Assembly: GCA_001788395.1 (NCBI GenBank)
Contig: MGBT01000154.1
Location: 1 to 34,719 of the forward strand
Direction of reading: 5' to 3'
Length of the DNA: 34,719 bases
DNA from: Candidatus Rokubacteria bacterium GWA2_70_23
GTDB lineage: Bacteria > Methylomirabilota > Methylomirabilia > Rokubacteriales > CSP1-6
In this document: positions 26,220-34,719 of the stretch, one piece after another
How positions within the stretch are numbered: the first letter of the stretch is position 1
How the letters are laid out: every line of letters starts with the position of its first letter
Notes under the pieces: model-generated
What the model saw: only the letters and a program-made list of their open reading frames with translations
What the model was told of the DNA's origin: nothing
Databases searched by the model: none
Program-made: the position numbers and the translations under genes

Positions 26220-26891
26220 ATGATCTGGCTCCACCATGTGGCGAAGCTGTACGATACCGGCCCGGTTGCCCTTCCGGCCCTCACTGACGTCTCGTTCAGC
26301 GTGGACAAGGGCGAGTTCGTCGTTCTGAGCGGGCCGAGTGGGGCCGGAAAGACCACTCTCCTGCGCCTTCTCTACCGGGACGAGCGTCCCTCCGAGGGCG
26401 AGATCGAGGTGGCGGGATTCGATCTCGTCACGCTCCGGCGCTCCCGGATTCCCCTCCTCCGGCGCTCCATCGGCATCGTCTTCCAGGATGCCAAGCTCCT
26501 CGCCGGGCGGACGGTCTTCGAGAACGTGGCCTTCGTGCTGCGCGTGCTGGGAACCCCTCGCGGCGAGATCACTCCGCGGGCCTTCCAGGCGCTGAAGGCC
26601 GTGGGGCTCTCGGCTCGCGCCCAGGCCTATCCCGCCCAGCTCTCGCAGGGGGAGGCCCAGCGCGCTTCGCTTGCCCGCGCCATCGTCAAGGCTCCCGCGC
26701 TTCTCCTCGCCGACGAGCCCACGGGCAATCTGGACGAGGACATGGCCGCCGAGATCCTGGAGCTGATCAAGGAGATCTGGACGCGCGGCACCACCGTCCT
26801 CCTGGCGACTCACCGGGGAGCGCTCGCCGCCCAGCTCAAGCGCCGCACGCTCACCCTCCGCGCCGGCCGCCTCGTGAAGGACGAGGGATGA
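26220..26891 (+). CDS. ftsE: Cell division ATP-binding protein
   Basis: A 223-aa ABC ATPase that pairs with FtsX at the division septum to control peptidoglycan hydrolases. Walker A is GPSGAGKT (residues 38-45), the signature is LSQGEAQRASLARAI (Q in place of the common second G), and Walker B is LLLADEPTGNLD, followed by the H-loop region ATHRG. It begins with the FtsE-like MIWLHHVAKLYDTG segment that resembles the family's N-terminus. ftsX starts 6 bases after its stop. An EnvC-like gene follows ftsX, which supports FtsE over a generic LolD-type ATPase. Confidence 0.94.
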   Translation: MIWLHHVAKLYDTGPVALPALTDVSFSVDKGEFVVLSGPSGAGKTTLLRLLYRDERPSEGEIEVAGFDLVTLRRSRIPLLRRSIGIVFQDAKLLAGRTVFENVAFVLRVLGTPRGEITPRAFQALKAVGLSARAQAYPAQLSQGEAQRASLARAIVKAPALLLADEPTGNLDEDMAAEILELIKEIWTRGTTVLLATHRGALAAQLKRRTLTLRAGRLVKDEG

Positions 26892-26897
26892 GGAGCG

Positions 26898-27782
26898 ATG
26901 TTTAGCTTTCTCGTGGGCGAAGCGGTGCGGGATCTCCGGCGGGCCGGCCGGGTCGGTCTCTCGGCCGTCCTCCTGATCACCCTCTCGCTGGCGGCGCTCG
27001 GCGCCTTCTGGCTCGTCTCGATCAACCTCGAGCGGGCTGTCACCCAGTGGCGCGAGCGGCTGCGCGTCGTCGCCTACCTGCGCGACGAGCCCCGGCCGGA
27101 GGCCGTGGCCGAGCTGGTCCGCAAGGTGCAGGCGGTGGGCGGCATCCAGCGCGTCCGCTACGTCTCGAAAGGCGAGGCGCTCGAGTCGCTGAAGCGCGCG
27201 CTCGGGGCCCAGTCGAGCGTCGTGGACCAGCTCCCCCGCAACCCGCTCCCCGCGTCGGTGGAGGTGACGCCCGACGAGGCCACGGCGACGCCCGAGGGGA
27301 CCCGCGAGCTGGTCCAGCGGCTCACGGCCCTGCGAGAGGTCGAGGAAGTGCAGGGCGGCGCCGAGTGGGTCGAGAGCCTGGCCCAGTGGCGGCGGCTCTT
27401 CCAGCTGACGGGGCTGGCCGTGGGGGCGGTGCTGGCCCTGGCGGCCATCCTCACCGTGACGACGGCGACGACCCTCGTGCTGCACGCGCGGCGGGACGAG
27501 ATGGAGATCATGCGCCTCGTGGGCGCGACGGAGCGGGTGATCCGGCTTCCGCTCCTGCTGCAGGGGATGGTGCAGGGGCTCCTGGGAGCGCTCATCGCGC
27601 TGGGCGGCCTCGAGGCGGCCCATGCGCTCCTGGCGCCGCGGCTCGAGCCGCTCCTTACGCTGACGCTCGGGCTCAGCCGCGCGGCGTTCCTGTCCGCTCC
27701 CGAGATGCTGCTCCTGCTGGGGGGTGGGGCCGGGCTGGGCGCGCTCGGGGGCGTGCTGGCGAAGGGACGCAGCTTCGCATGA
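26898..27782 (+). CDS. ftsX: Cell division membrane protein
   Basis: A 294-aa FtsX-family permease-like protein. The first membrane helix (about residues 22-40) is followed by a periplasmic loop (about 41-175). Three more helices lie near residues 175-200, 210-235 and 255-290, giving the four-helix FtsX topology. The periplasmic loop contains the family segment VAYLRDEPRPEAV and KGEALESLKRALG. MRLVGATERVIRLPLLLQG is a conserved cytoplasmic loop motif. The periplasmic loop is the expected docking site for the EnvC-like protein encoded next. GAGGAG lies just before the ATG with a short spacer. Its stop overlaps the next gene as ATGA. Confidence 0.93.
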   Translation: MFSFLVGEAVRDLRRAGRVGLSAVLLITLSLAALGAFWLVSINLERAVTQWRERLRVVAYLRDEPRPEAVAELVRKVQAVGGIQRVRYVSKGEALESLKRALGAQSSVVDQLPRNPLPASVEVTPDEATATPEGTRELVQRLTALREVEEVQGGAEWVESLAQWRRLFQLTGLAVGAVLALAAILTVTTATTLVLHARRDEMEIMRLVGATERVIRLPLLLQGMVQGLLGALIALGGLEAAHALLAPRLEPLLTLTLGLSRAAFLSAPEMLLLLGGGAGLGALGGVLAKGRSFA

Positions 27783-28993
27783 GGCGCCAGGGCCTCGTGG
27801 CGCTGCTGGTCCTGCTGGTGCTCGGCTCGGCCGCCTGGGCCCAGCCGAGGAAGGACGGCGCCGAGCTTGGCGACAAGGAGCGCACCCTCCAGCAGACGCG
27901 ACGCCAGCTCCGCGAGGAGCGCGCCAAGGCGGTAGCAGCGCGCAACCGCGAGGCCTCACTCCTGGCCGAGCTCGAGGAAACGGAGAAGCGCCTGGCGGCG
28001 AAGCGGCGCCAGGTCGCCGCGCTGGACGCCCGGATCAGGCGGGCCCAGTCCGACATCGCGACGCTTCAGGCGGACATCGGGCGGCTCGAAACGCAGCGCG
28101 GCGGGCAGGAAGAGGCGCTGGCCCGCCGGCTCCGCGTGATGTACCAGCTGGAGGCCCAGGGTGGCGTGCTGCCGCTGGTCCTCTCCGGCGCCGATCCGGT
28201 GGCCCAGGCCGTGCGCCTGCGCCATCTGACCACCCTGGCGACGGTGGACGCACGGACGATTCGAGAGTATCGTGTGAATTCCGAGGGGTTGGAGGAGCGC
28301 AGGGTCAAGATCGAGGCGCGGCGCAAGGAGCTGTCGGCGCTTCGCACGGAGGCCGATCGCGAGCGAGTCGAGGCCGATCGGGAGGCCGCAAAGCGGCGGG
28401 TGCTGCTCGCCAAGGTCAAGGACGAGCGGGCCTATCACGACCGGATGGTCCTCGAGCTGTCCGAGGCGACGCGCCGGCTCGAAGCCTTCATCCGGGACCT
28501 CCAGGCGAAGCAGCGGCGGGTGGCCAGGACGCCTCCGGCGGGCCGCGCTCGACCCGCACCAGGAGACATCGGGCCCAGCGTGGGGCTTGGCGCGTTGCGC
28601 GGTCGGCTCACGTGGCCGGCCGAGGGGAAGGTGGTCGCGGAGTTCGGGACGCAGGTGCACCCGCGGTTCGGGACGAAGACGTTCCGGAACGGCATCGACA
28701 TCGAGGTGGCCGAGGGGACGAACATCGTGGTCGTGTACCCGGGGTACGTGATGTACACGGGGTGGTTCCGCGGGTACGGCAACCTGATCATCGTGGACCA
28801 CGGCCACGACTACTACACGCTCTACGCCCACGCCGCCGACATCCGGGTGGCGGAGGGCGATGACGTCAAGCAGGGACAGATCATCGGCACGGTGGGGGAC
28901 ACCGGCTCGCTCCAGGGGCCGCGCCTGTACTTCGAGGTGCGGCACCAGGGCAAGCCGCAGGACCCCGAGCAGTGGCTGAGGCCTCGGGGCTAA
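27779..28993 (+). CDS. envC: EnvC-like amidase activator with degenerate LytM (M23) domain
   Basis: A 404-aa exported protein. The signal peptide (residues 1-21, ending SAAWAQ) is followed by a long coiled coil (about 25-245) and a C-terminal LytM/M23 domain (about 280-400). The zinc ligands of active M23 enzymes are largely lost. HxGxD reads R303-N-G-I-D307, keeping only the Asp, and the HLHF motif reads R382-L-Y384-F. A later His (H351) is kept. This is the pattern of EnvC, which activates cell-wall amidases without hydrolysing peptidoglycan itself and is recruited by FtsEX. The position directly after ftsEX, with an ATGA overlap, matches this role. Catalytic inactivity is inferred from the missing ligands. 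Confidence 0.9.
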   Translation: MRRQGLVALLVLLVLGSAAWAQPRKDGAELGDKERTLQQTRRQLREERAKAVAARNREASLLAELEETEKRLAAKRRQVAALDARIRRAQSDIATLQADIGRLETQRGGQEEALARRLRVMYQLEAQGGVLPLVLSGADPVAQAVRLRHLTTLATVDARTIREYRVNSEGLEERRVKIEARRKELSALRTEADRERVEADREAAKRRVLLAKVKDERAYHDRMVLELSEATRRLEAFIRDLQAKQRRVARTPPAGRARPAPGDIGPSVGLGALRGRLTWPAEGKVVAEFGTQVHPRFGTKTFRNGIDIEVAEGTNIVVVYPGYVMYTGWFRGYGNLIIVDHGHDYYTLYAHAADIRVAEGDDVKQGQIIGTVGDTGSLQGPRLYFEVRHQGKPQDPEQWLRPRG

Positions 28994-29025
28994 CAGGGCA
29001 ACGGCACCGGAGGAGGGTGGGGCAC

Positions 29026-30321
29026 ATGGGTCCGATTCGGAACATCAAGAAGGTCGCGCTGGTCTCGGCGCTGCTGCTGGTGCTCACGCTGTCCGTGGGC
29101 GGCGGCGTGGCGAGCAAGGGGAATGACCAGGCGGCCACCTACGAGAACCTCCGGCTGTTCACCGAGGTGCTGTCCATCGTCCAGAGCCAGTATGTGGACG
29201 AGGTGGCCGTTAAGGACATCATCTACAGCGCCATCAAGGGAACGCTGCGCGGCCTCGACCCGCACTCGTCGTTCCTCGATGCCGAGATGTACCGGGAAAT
29301 GCAGGTGGAGACCAGCGGCGTCTTCGGGGGCCTCGGGATCGAGATCACGCTGCGCGACGACGTGCTCACGGTCGTGTCGCCCATCGACGGCACGCCGGCC
29401 TACCGCGTGGGGATCCAGTCCGGGGACCGCATCGTGAAGATCGAGGGCCTCACCACCAAGGACATGCAGCTGACCGACGCGGTGAAACGCATGCGCGGCA
29501 AGCCGGGCACGAAGATCATCATCAGCATCATGCGCGAGGGCTTCACGGAGCCGAAGGACTTCGAGATCACCCGCGAGCAGATCCACGTGCAGTCCGTGCG
29601 CGCCGTGCTGCTCGAGCCGGGGATCGAGTACATCCGCCTGCGCCAGTTCCAGGAGCAGACGGCCCAGGACATGGAGGCCGCCCTCGACAAGTTCACGAAA
29701 AACGGCAAGATCCAGGGGCTGGTGCTGGACCTGCGCAACAATCCGGGCGGGCTCCTCACCTCCGCGGTGGAGGTGTCGGAGCGGTTCATCGAGGCGGGGA
29801 AGCTCGTCGTGTACACCGAGGGGCGCGTGCGCAATCAGAACATGCGGTTCCAGGCCAACGCCAAGCGCGTGTACTCGGACTTCCCCATCGTCGTGCTGGT
29901 GAACCAGGGCAGCGCCTCCGCTTCCGAGATCGTCGCCGGGGCGCTCCAGGACCATGGCCGGGCCGTCGTGCTGGGCACGCAGACCTTCGGCAAGGGCTCG
30001 GTGCAGACGATCATCCCGCTGTCCGACGGGTCCGGTCTCAGGCTCACGACGGCCAAGTACTTCACCCCCAAGGGGCGCTCCATCCACGGCAAGGGCCTCA
30101 CGCCCGACATCATCGTCGAAGTGCCCAAGGTCACCGCGGCTGCAGCCCCCGCAGAGCAGCCGGCGCCGGGCAAGCCCTCGGGCCAGACCGTGGACACGAA
30201 GACGCAGGACGATCTCAAGCGCGATCCGCAGCTGCAGCGGGCGCTGGACCTGCTCAAGGCGATGCGGATCCTCGATCGGACGCGTCCGACTCCCGCGGGG
30301 ACGCAGGCGCAGGTCCGCTAG
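29026..30321 (+). CDS. ctpA: Carboxyl-terminal processing protease (S41)
   Basis: A 431-aa periplasmic serine protease. A membrane or signal segment covers about residues 10-27. A PDZ domain lies at about 100-185 (GGLGIEITLRDDVLTVVSPIDG and VGIQSGDRIVKIEG). The S41 domain carries LDLRNNPGGLL, NQGSASASEIVAGAL with the nucleophile in the S296/S298 region, and the general-base lysine K323 in FGKGSVQT. The C-terminal tail after about residue 370 is Pro/Ala rich. GGAGGAG (29009-29015) is a strong Shine-Dalgarno for ATG 29026. CtpA proteases commonly trim envelope proteins and hydrolase regulators and often lie beside EnvC-type genes. Confidence 0.95.
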   Translation: MGPIRNIKKVALVSALLLVLTLSVGGGVASKGNDQAATYENLRLFTEVLSIVQSQYVDEVAVKDIIYSAIKGTLRGLDPHSSFLDAEMYREMQVETSGVFGGLGIEITLRDDVLTVVSPIDGTPAYRVGIQSGDRIVKIEGLTTKDMQLTDAVKRMRGKPGTKIIISIMREGFTEPKDFEITREQIHVQSVRAVLLEPGIEYIRLRQFQEQTAQDMEAALDKFTKNGKIQGLVLDLRNNPGGLLTSAVEVSERFIEAGKLVVYTEGRVRNQNMRFQANAKRVYSDFPIVVLVNQGSASASEIVAGALQDHGRAVVLGTQTFGKGSVQTIIPLSDGSGLRLTTAKYFTPKGRSIHGKGLTPDIIVEVPKVTAAAAPAEQPAPGKPSGQTVDTKTQDDLKRDPQLQRALDLLKAMRILDRTRPTPAGTQAQVR

Positions 30322-30339
30322 CGAGCGGGGCGGGGAGGG

Positions 30340-31230
30340 ATGCCGGCTGGAGTCTGGAAGGCTCTGGCCGGCGTCATCGTCGCGCTCCTCCTGGCCGTGA
30401 TCGCCCTGGACCAGTGGCAGGCATGGCAGGGCGAGCCGAGCCTGCTGGGCTTCTCGCTCTTCACTGCGGCCCCCGCGACGCAGGGGGCGCCACGGGCGCC
30501 CGGCTCCGCAAAGGCGCCCCGGCCTCTCCAGCCGGCGCTGTCGCCGGCCCCGCCTCCCACCGCCGTTACGTCCCGACTTGCCGTCATCGTCGATGGCCTG
30601 GGCAGCCGGCGTGACGTCTTCGATCTGCTGAAGGATCTTGGCCGGCCCGTGGCGGTGGCGATCCTGCCCGATCTGCCCCTCTCCCAGGAGATCGCCGGGG
30701 AAGCCGCGCGACTGGGCATGGAGGTCCTGCTGGATCTGCCGATGGAGCCGTACCGCTACCCGGAGCTGGACCCAGGCCCGGGCGCCCTCATGATGGCCAT
30801 GGATCCCGCGACGGCGGCGCGGATCCTGACGAAACACCTGATGGCCCTGCCGGGGGTGGTGGGCGTCACCAACCACATGGGCTCCCGCATGACCGAGGAT
30901 CGCGCGCGGATGCGAGCCGTCCTCGAGCCGCTCCGCACCCGGCGGCTCCTGTTCGTCGATGCTCTCACGAGCAACCTGTCGGTCGGTTACGATGAGGCGA
31001 GAGCGCTGGGGCTGCGCGCCGGGCGCCGCCAGGTGGCCATCGACGCCTCGGCCGGCGAGGATGCGCTCCGGGCCCGCTGGGAGGAGGCGGGGCGCCTGGC
31101 GGTGGACCGGGGGGAGGCCATCGCCCTGGCCCACGGCCATCCGCTCACGATCCGGCTCCTGAAGGAGTACATTCCCCGGTGGGAGACCGCAGGGGTAAGG
31201 TTGGTCCCCGTGTCCCACGTCGTGCGGTAG
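30340..31230 (+). CDS. Divergent polysaccharide deacetylase (DUF610/YibQ-type)
   Basis: A 296-aa protein with an N-terminal membrane anchor (about residues 8-24), a Pro/Ala-rich linker to about residue 75, and a divergent polysaccharide deacetylase domain. Family segments are RLAVIVDGLGSRRD, VAVAILPDLPLSQEIA, EVLLDLPMEPY, VGVTNHMGSRMTEDRARM, LLFVDALTS and the end GEAIALAHGHP. The usual I-D-D-L-G at the start of the domain reads V-D-G-L-G, so one acidic metal ligand is missing; the H of NHMGS is present. Activity is thus uncertain. The neighbours envC and ctpA match the arrangement found in many bacteria (envC-ctpA-yibQ). Confidence 0.88.
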   Translation: MPAGVWKALAGVIVALLLAVIALDQWQAWQGEPSLLGFSLFTAAPATQGAPRAPGSAKAPRPLQPALSPAPPPTAVTSRLAVIVDGLGSRRDVFDLLKDLGRPVAVAILPDLPLSQEIAGEAARLGMEVLLDLPMEPYRYPELDPGPGALMMAMDPATAARILTKHLMALPGVVGVTNHMGSRMTEDRARMRAVLEPLRTRRLLFVDALTSNLSVGYDEARALGLRAGRRQVAIDASAGEDALRARWEEAGRLAVDRGEAIALAHGHPLTIRLLKEYIPRWETAGVRLVPVSHVVR

Positions 31231-31238
31231 AGGCAGAC

Positions 31239-32240
31239 ATGATCGTCCTGGGCATCGAGACGTCCTGCGACGAGACGGCGGCGGCCGTGCTGGACGGGGG
31301 CCGCAAGATCCTGGGGAGCGTGGTCGCGTCCCAGGATGCGGTGCACGCTCCGTACGGTGGCGTCGTGCCCGAGCTTGCCTCGCGGCGGCACCTGGAGGTC
31401 GTGCTGCCGGTGATCACCCAGGCTCTCGGCCAGGCCGGCCTGGGGCTCACCGACCTCCACGGGGTGGCCGTCACCCAGGGACCGGGGCTCGTGGGCTCGC
31501 TTCTCATCGGCTGCTCCGTGGCCAAGGCCATGGCCTACGCCCACGGGCTGCCGCTCGTGGGAGTCAACCACCTCGAGGGCCACATCTACGCCGCATTCCT
31601 CGAGGAACCCGCGCCCACCTATCCCTTCCTCGCCCTCGTCGTCTCGGGGGGCCACACGGCGCTCTACCTCGCCCGCGGGCCAGGGCGCTACGAGCGCATC
31701 GGCCAGACCCGCGACGACGCCGCAGGCGAGGCTTTCGACAAGGTGGCCAAGCTCCTCGGCCTCGGCTATCCCGGCGGTCCCGTCATCGAAACCACGGCGA
31801 GGCTGGGCGACCCGAAGGCCATCCGGTTGCCGACGGCGCAGATGAGCGATGGCGCGCCGGACTTCTCCTTCAGCGGGCTCAAGACGGCCGTGTCCCTCCA
31901 CGTGAAGCGCCACGCTCCGCTTGCCTCCCGGCAGGTGGCCGATGTGGCCGCCTCCTTCCAGGCCACGGCCGTGAAGATGCTGGTGAGCAAGACCGTCGGA
32001 GCCGCCCAGCGCAACCACGTGCGGCGGATCGTGCTCACCGGTGGTGTGGCCGCCAACGGGGCGCTGCGGGAGGCGCTCCAGCAGGAGTGTCAGGCGCGCG
32101 GGTGGGACCTCCACGTGCCCTCGCGCGCGCTCTGTACCGACAACGCCGCCATGATCGCCGCTGCGGGCCACGACCGTCTCGTGGCGGGCGAGCGGGCGCC
32201 GCTCACGATGAACGCGATCCCCGACCTGGCGCTCGGATGA
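31239..32240 (+). CDS. tsaD: tRNA N6-threonylcarbamoyladenosine synthase subunit TsaD
   Basis: A 333-aa ASKHA-fold enzyme that transfers threonylcarbamoyl to A37 of ANN-decoding tRNAs, with TsaB and TsaE as partners. It opens with MIVLGIETSCDETAAAV. The metal-binding pair H111 and H115 is in NHLEGH. Other motifs are VSGGHTALYLARGPG, DDAAGEAFDKVAKLLGLGYPGGP, DFSFSGLKTAV and LTGGVAANGALREAL, plus CTDNAAMIAAAG near the end. ATG 31239 follows the deacetylase stop by 8 bases. Its TGA overlaps the histidine kinase start (ATGA). The length is standard. Confidence 0.97.
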   Translation: MIVLGIETSCDETAAAVLDGGRKILGSVVASQDAVHAPYGGVVPELASRRHLEVVLPVITQALGQAGLGLTDLHGVAVTQGPGLVGSLLIGCSVAKAMAYAHGLPLVGVNHLEGHIYAAFLEEPAPTYPFLALVVSGGHTALYLARGPGRYERIGQTRDDAAGEAFDKVAKLLGLGYPGGPVIETTARLGDPKAIRLPTAQMSDGAPDFSFSGLKTAVSLHVKRHAPLASRQVADVAASFQATAVKMLVSKTVGAAQRNHVRRIVLTGGVAANGALREALQQECQARGWDLHVPSRALCTDNAAMIAAAGHDRLVAGERAPLTMNAIPDLALG

Positions 32241-33340
32241 GGGCGCTTCCGCCGATGACCGCACGGCTCGACTACGAAGCGCTCCTGGCGGGCCTCCCGG
32301 ACGCCGTGGTGGGCGTGGACGAGGGGCTGCGGATCGTCCTCTGGAACCCGGCCGCCGAGGCGCTGCTTGGCCGCTCGGCCCGCCGGGTGCTCGGCCGGAC
32401 CCTGAAGGACGTTTTCCCGCCGGACACCTCCCTGGTTCGCCATCTCACCGGCACCCTCACGACGGGCGAAAGCCGCTCGGAGTCGGAGGCGGCGCTGGAC
32501 GGGGGCGACGGCCGGCCGATCCACGTCAGTGTGATGACGGCGCCTCTGGCCTCACGCAGCGGCGCCGTCGAGGCCGCCGTCGCCGTGATCCGGGACATGA
32601 CACGCCTGCACCAGCTCGAGGCCGAGGTGCGCCGCGGCGAGACGCTGGCGGCGGTGGGGCGGATGGCGATGGGGCTCGCCCACGAGATCCGGAACCCGCT
32701 CTCCGCCATCCGCGGCGCCGTGCAGCTCATGAAGCGCGAGCTCGGCGACGACGGGCGCTTCGGCGAGTACACGGAGGTCCTGCTCAACGAGGTCAACCGC
32801 GTCAACCGGATCATCGAGATGCTGCTGGACCTCGGCCGTCCCGTGACCTTGCGCCTGGCGCCCCTCAACCTCCACCAGCTCCTCGAGCGGGTTGCGCTCC
32901 TCTCCCAGGAGATGGCGGCGCAGCAGGGCGTGCAGATCATCAGGCGCTACGACCCGAGCCTGCCCCCGATCCTCGTCGACGAGGATCGGATGCTGCAGGT
33001 CTTTCACAACCTGGTGCGGAACGCGCTCGAGGCGATGCCCGCGGGCGGTCGGCTCACGCTCATCACGCGGCTCAGCATGAGCCCGCTCTTCTCCAAGGTG
33101 GACCTGGGGCAGGGCCCGCGAAGCCTGGCGGAGGTGCAGTTCATGGACGAGGGCCCGGGGATCCCCGAGGCGACGCGCGCCCAGCTGTTCACGCCCTTCT
33201 TCACCACCAAGGACCGTGGGCTCGGGCTCGGGCTCGCCCTGTGCCACCGCATTCTCGAGGAGCACAAGGGCACGATCCAGGTGGAGAGCGAGCCCGGGCG
33301 CGGCACCACGGTCTCGTGCTTCCTCCCGGTGGCGCGGTAG
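32237..33340 (+). CDS. NtrB-like PAS sensor histidine kinase
   Basis: A cytosolic sensor kinase of about 367 aa without membrane segments. The N-terminal PAS domain (about residues 10-125) contains LLAGLPDAVVGVDEGLRIVLWNPAAEALLG. The HisKA H-box is MGLAHEIRNPLSAIRGAVQLM with H149 as the phospho-acceptor. The ATPase domain has the N box FHNLVRNALEAMPAGGRL, G1 DEGPGIP, the F box LFTPFFTTKDRG and G2 LGLGLALCHRI. This is the NtrB/GlnL arrangement. ATG 32237 overlaps the tsaD stop by 4 bases; ATG 32255 is also in frame. An NtrC-like regulator follows 10 bases later, so the two form one two-component system. Which signal it senses is unknown. Confidence 0.9.
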   Translation: MRALPPMTARLDYEALLAGLPDAVVGVDEGLRIVLWNPAAEALLGRSARRVLGRTLKDVFPPDTSLVRHLTGTLTTGESRSESEAALDGGDGRPIHVSVMTAPLASRSGAVEAAVAVIRDMTRLHQLEAEVRRGETLAAVGRMAMGLAHEIRNPLSAIRGAVQLMKRELGDDGRFGEYTEVLLNEVNRVNRIIEMLLDLGRPVTLRLAPLNLHQLLERVALLSQEMAAQQGVQIIRRYDPSLPPILVDEDRMLQVFHNLVRNALEAMPAGGRLTLITRLSMSPLFSKVDLGQGPRSLAEVQFMDEGPGIPEATRAQLFTPFFTTKDRGLGLGLALCHRILEEHKGTIQVESEPGRGTTVSCFLPVAR

Positions 33341-33350
33341 ATCGACAGCC

Positions 33351-34719
33351 ATGGTCATGGGCCGGGTCCTCGTGGCTGACGATGAAGATGGCCTCCGGTG
33401 GGTCCTCGAGAGGGGCTTCCGGAGCGCCGGCTACGACGTCACCGCGGTGAAGGACGGGACCGCGGCGCTCCGGGAGGCCGAGGCCCAGCCCTTCGACCTG
33501 GTGATCGTCGACGTGCGCATGCCGGGGATGGACGGGCTCACGCTGCTCGGGCATCTCCGCACGCTGCGGCCGGAGGCGCAGGTGGTCATCATGACGGCCC
33601 ACGGGACCATGGAAACCGCCATCCAGGCCATGCAGCGCGGCGCCTACGACTATCTCGCCAAGCCCTTCGATCTGGACGAGGCGCTGCTCCTGGCGGAGCG
33701 GGCACTGACGGCGCGACGGCTTTCGCAGGAAGTCGCCGCGCTGCGCACCGGGCTCAAGGAGGTGTGGGAGTTCGGCGTCCTGGTGGGACGGCACCCGACG
33801 ATGCAGGAGGTGTACAAGACCATCGGGCGCGTGGCCGGGAGCGACGTCAGCGTGCTCCTCCGCGGCGAGTCGGGGACGGGCAAGGAGGTGGTGGCCCGCG
33901 CGCTCCACCACTACAGCCGGCGCGCCGGCCGTCCCTTCGTCGGCATCTCGGCCGCGGCCATCCCGCTCACGCTCCTCGAGTCCGAGCTCTTCGGGCACGA
34001 GAAGGGCGCCTTCACGGATGCCAAGGAGCGCCGGCTCGGGAAGCTCGAGCTGGCCCACGGGGGCTCCGTGTTCTTCGACGAGATCGGCGACATGCCGCCC
34101 GAGCTCCAGGTGAAACTGCTCCGGGCGCTGCAGGAGCGCGCCTTCGAGCGCGTGGGCGGCCACGAGCTGATCCGCATGGACGTCCGGGTGCTGGCCGCCA
34201 CCCACCGGGATCTCGAGGGCATGATGAAGGAGGGGCGCTTCCGCGAGGACCTCTTCTACCGGCTCAACGTGGTGACGCTCCACCTGCCCGCCCTGCGCGA
34301 GCGGCGGGGGGACATCCCGCTGCTCGTCGAGCACTTCCTGGCGAAGTACGCCGGCGCGCTGGGGGAGCGGGTCATCGCCCCGGAGGCGATGGACCGGCTC
34401 GTGGGCTACGACTGGCCGGGCAATGTCCGCGAGCTGGAAAACGTCATCCAGCGCGCCATGGTGATGGCGACCACGGGCGTGCTCCTGCCCGAGCACCTGC
34501 CCATCGGGCCCGTGTCGGCGGCCGCCGGCGTCTCGACGGACGCCAGCCTCGAGGAGGTCATCGAGCGGAAGATGCACGAGTGCGTGCGCGGCCTGCGGGG
34601 CCATGCATCATCCAACCTGCACGCCCTCATGGTCGGGCTCGTGGAGAAGCCGCTGCTGCGCGCCGTCATGCGCGAGACCAAGGGAAACCAGGTCCGCGCC
34701 GCCCAGCTCCTCGGCATCA
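33351..34719 (+). CDS. NtrC-family sigma-54-dependent response regulator (3' end beyond window)
   Basis: The first 456 codons of a sigma-54 activator; the end lies outside the window. The receiver domain (residues 4-120) has the acidic pocket D10-D11 and phospho-acceptor D54 ([11 protein letters not shown]), with K103-region AKPF. The AAA+ domain (about 145-375) carries Walker A GESGTGKE (172-179), the sigma-54 contact loop as GAFTDA (219-224, normally GAFTGA), Walker [13 protein letters not shown] and the R-finger region [10 protein letters not shown]. The visible part of the C-terminus ([13 protein letters not shown]) is the first helix of a Fis-type DNA-binding domain. ATG 33357 is an alternative start two codons on. 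It is paired with the upstream kinase. Confidence 0.93.
   Translation, partial: MVMGRVLVADDEDGLRWVLERGFRSAGYDVTAVKDGTAALREAEAQPFDLVIVDVRMPGMDGLTLLGHLRTLRPEAQVVIMTAHGTMETAIQAMQRGAYDYLAKPFDLDEALLLAERALTARRLSQEVAALRTGLKEVWEFGVLVGRHPTMQEVYKTIGRVAGSDVSVLLRGESGTGKEVVARALHHYSRRAGRPFVGISAAAIPLTLLESELFGHEKGAFTDAKERRLGKLELAHGGSVFFDEIGDMPPELQVKLLRALQERAFERVGGHELIRMDVRVLAATHRDLEGMMKEGRFREDLFYRLNVVTLHLPALRERRGDIPLLVEHFLAKYAGALGERVIAPEAMDRLVGYDWPGNVRELENVIQRAMVMATTGVLLPEHLPIGPVSAAAGVSTDASLEEVIERKMHECVRGLRGHASSNLHALMVGLVEKPLLRAVMRETKGNQVRAAQLLGI

Overview
The window is GC-rich, densely coding bacterial DNA, and every supported gene lies on the + strand. Genes are closely packed, with many 4-base ATGA/GTGA overlaps. 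Typical protein-coding genes sit beside GatCAB, a fused-style lspA neighbourhood and an FtsEX/EnvC/CtpA block. The base composition and the mix of protein families would fit a Candidatus Rokubacteria/Methylomirabilota-type genome, but that placement is an impression and was not tested.

Region 1 (1-4772) is a selenocysteine locus. It holds the 3' part of tRNA-Sec (anticodon UCA), a DUF3105 membrane protein, a small lipoprotein, a 95-aa helical protein of unknown function, selA and selB. This implies that the organism reads UGA as selenocysteine. Region 2 (4773-10763) starts with a gap of about 330 bp that carries a long perfect hairpin and a second, more complex palindromic element. It continues with tatA behind a recognisable sigma-70 promoter, a ROK glucokinase, two overlapping polytopic GT-C-type membrane proteins, and two tandem paralogues that join DUF4124 to a retropepsin-like aspartic protease domain.

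Region 3 (10764-17076) is ileS-lspA-rluD. This commonly conserved order is broken by an insert of about 2 kb (14166-16119). The insert holds a DUF4160/DUF2442 pair, a site that looks like an integron attC, and an antitoxin/ParE-RelE toxin pair. Region 4 (17192-20590) is glmU-glmS (UDP-GlcNAc synthesis). A second copy of the selB-tatA palindromic element lies between them, with the same loop and a different but fully complementary stem. Region 5 (20661-26193) is pcrA/uvrD followed by gatC-gatA-gatB. A tandem 58-bp duplication between gatA and gatB creates two near-identical mini-ORFs just before the gatB start.

Region 6 (26220-34719) is ftsE-ftsX-envC-like-ctpA-divergent polysaccharide deacetylase, then tsaD, then an NtrB-like histidine kinase and an NtrC-like sigma-54 activator that runs off the window. 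The cell-division and peptidoglycan genes form one functional unit, and the EnvC-like protein has lost its zinc ligands, as expected for an amidase activator.

A recurrent feature is a -10-like hexamer only 6-11 bases before the start codon of operon-leading genes, with no Shine-Dalgarno sequence. This suggests widespread leaderless or near-leaderless transcripts. The least explained parts are the covarying palindromic element, the attC/toxin-antitoxin insert, and the duplicated mini-ORFs before gatB.
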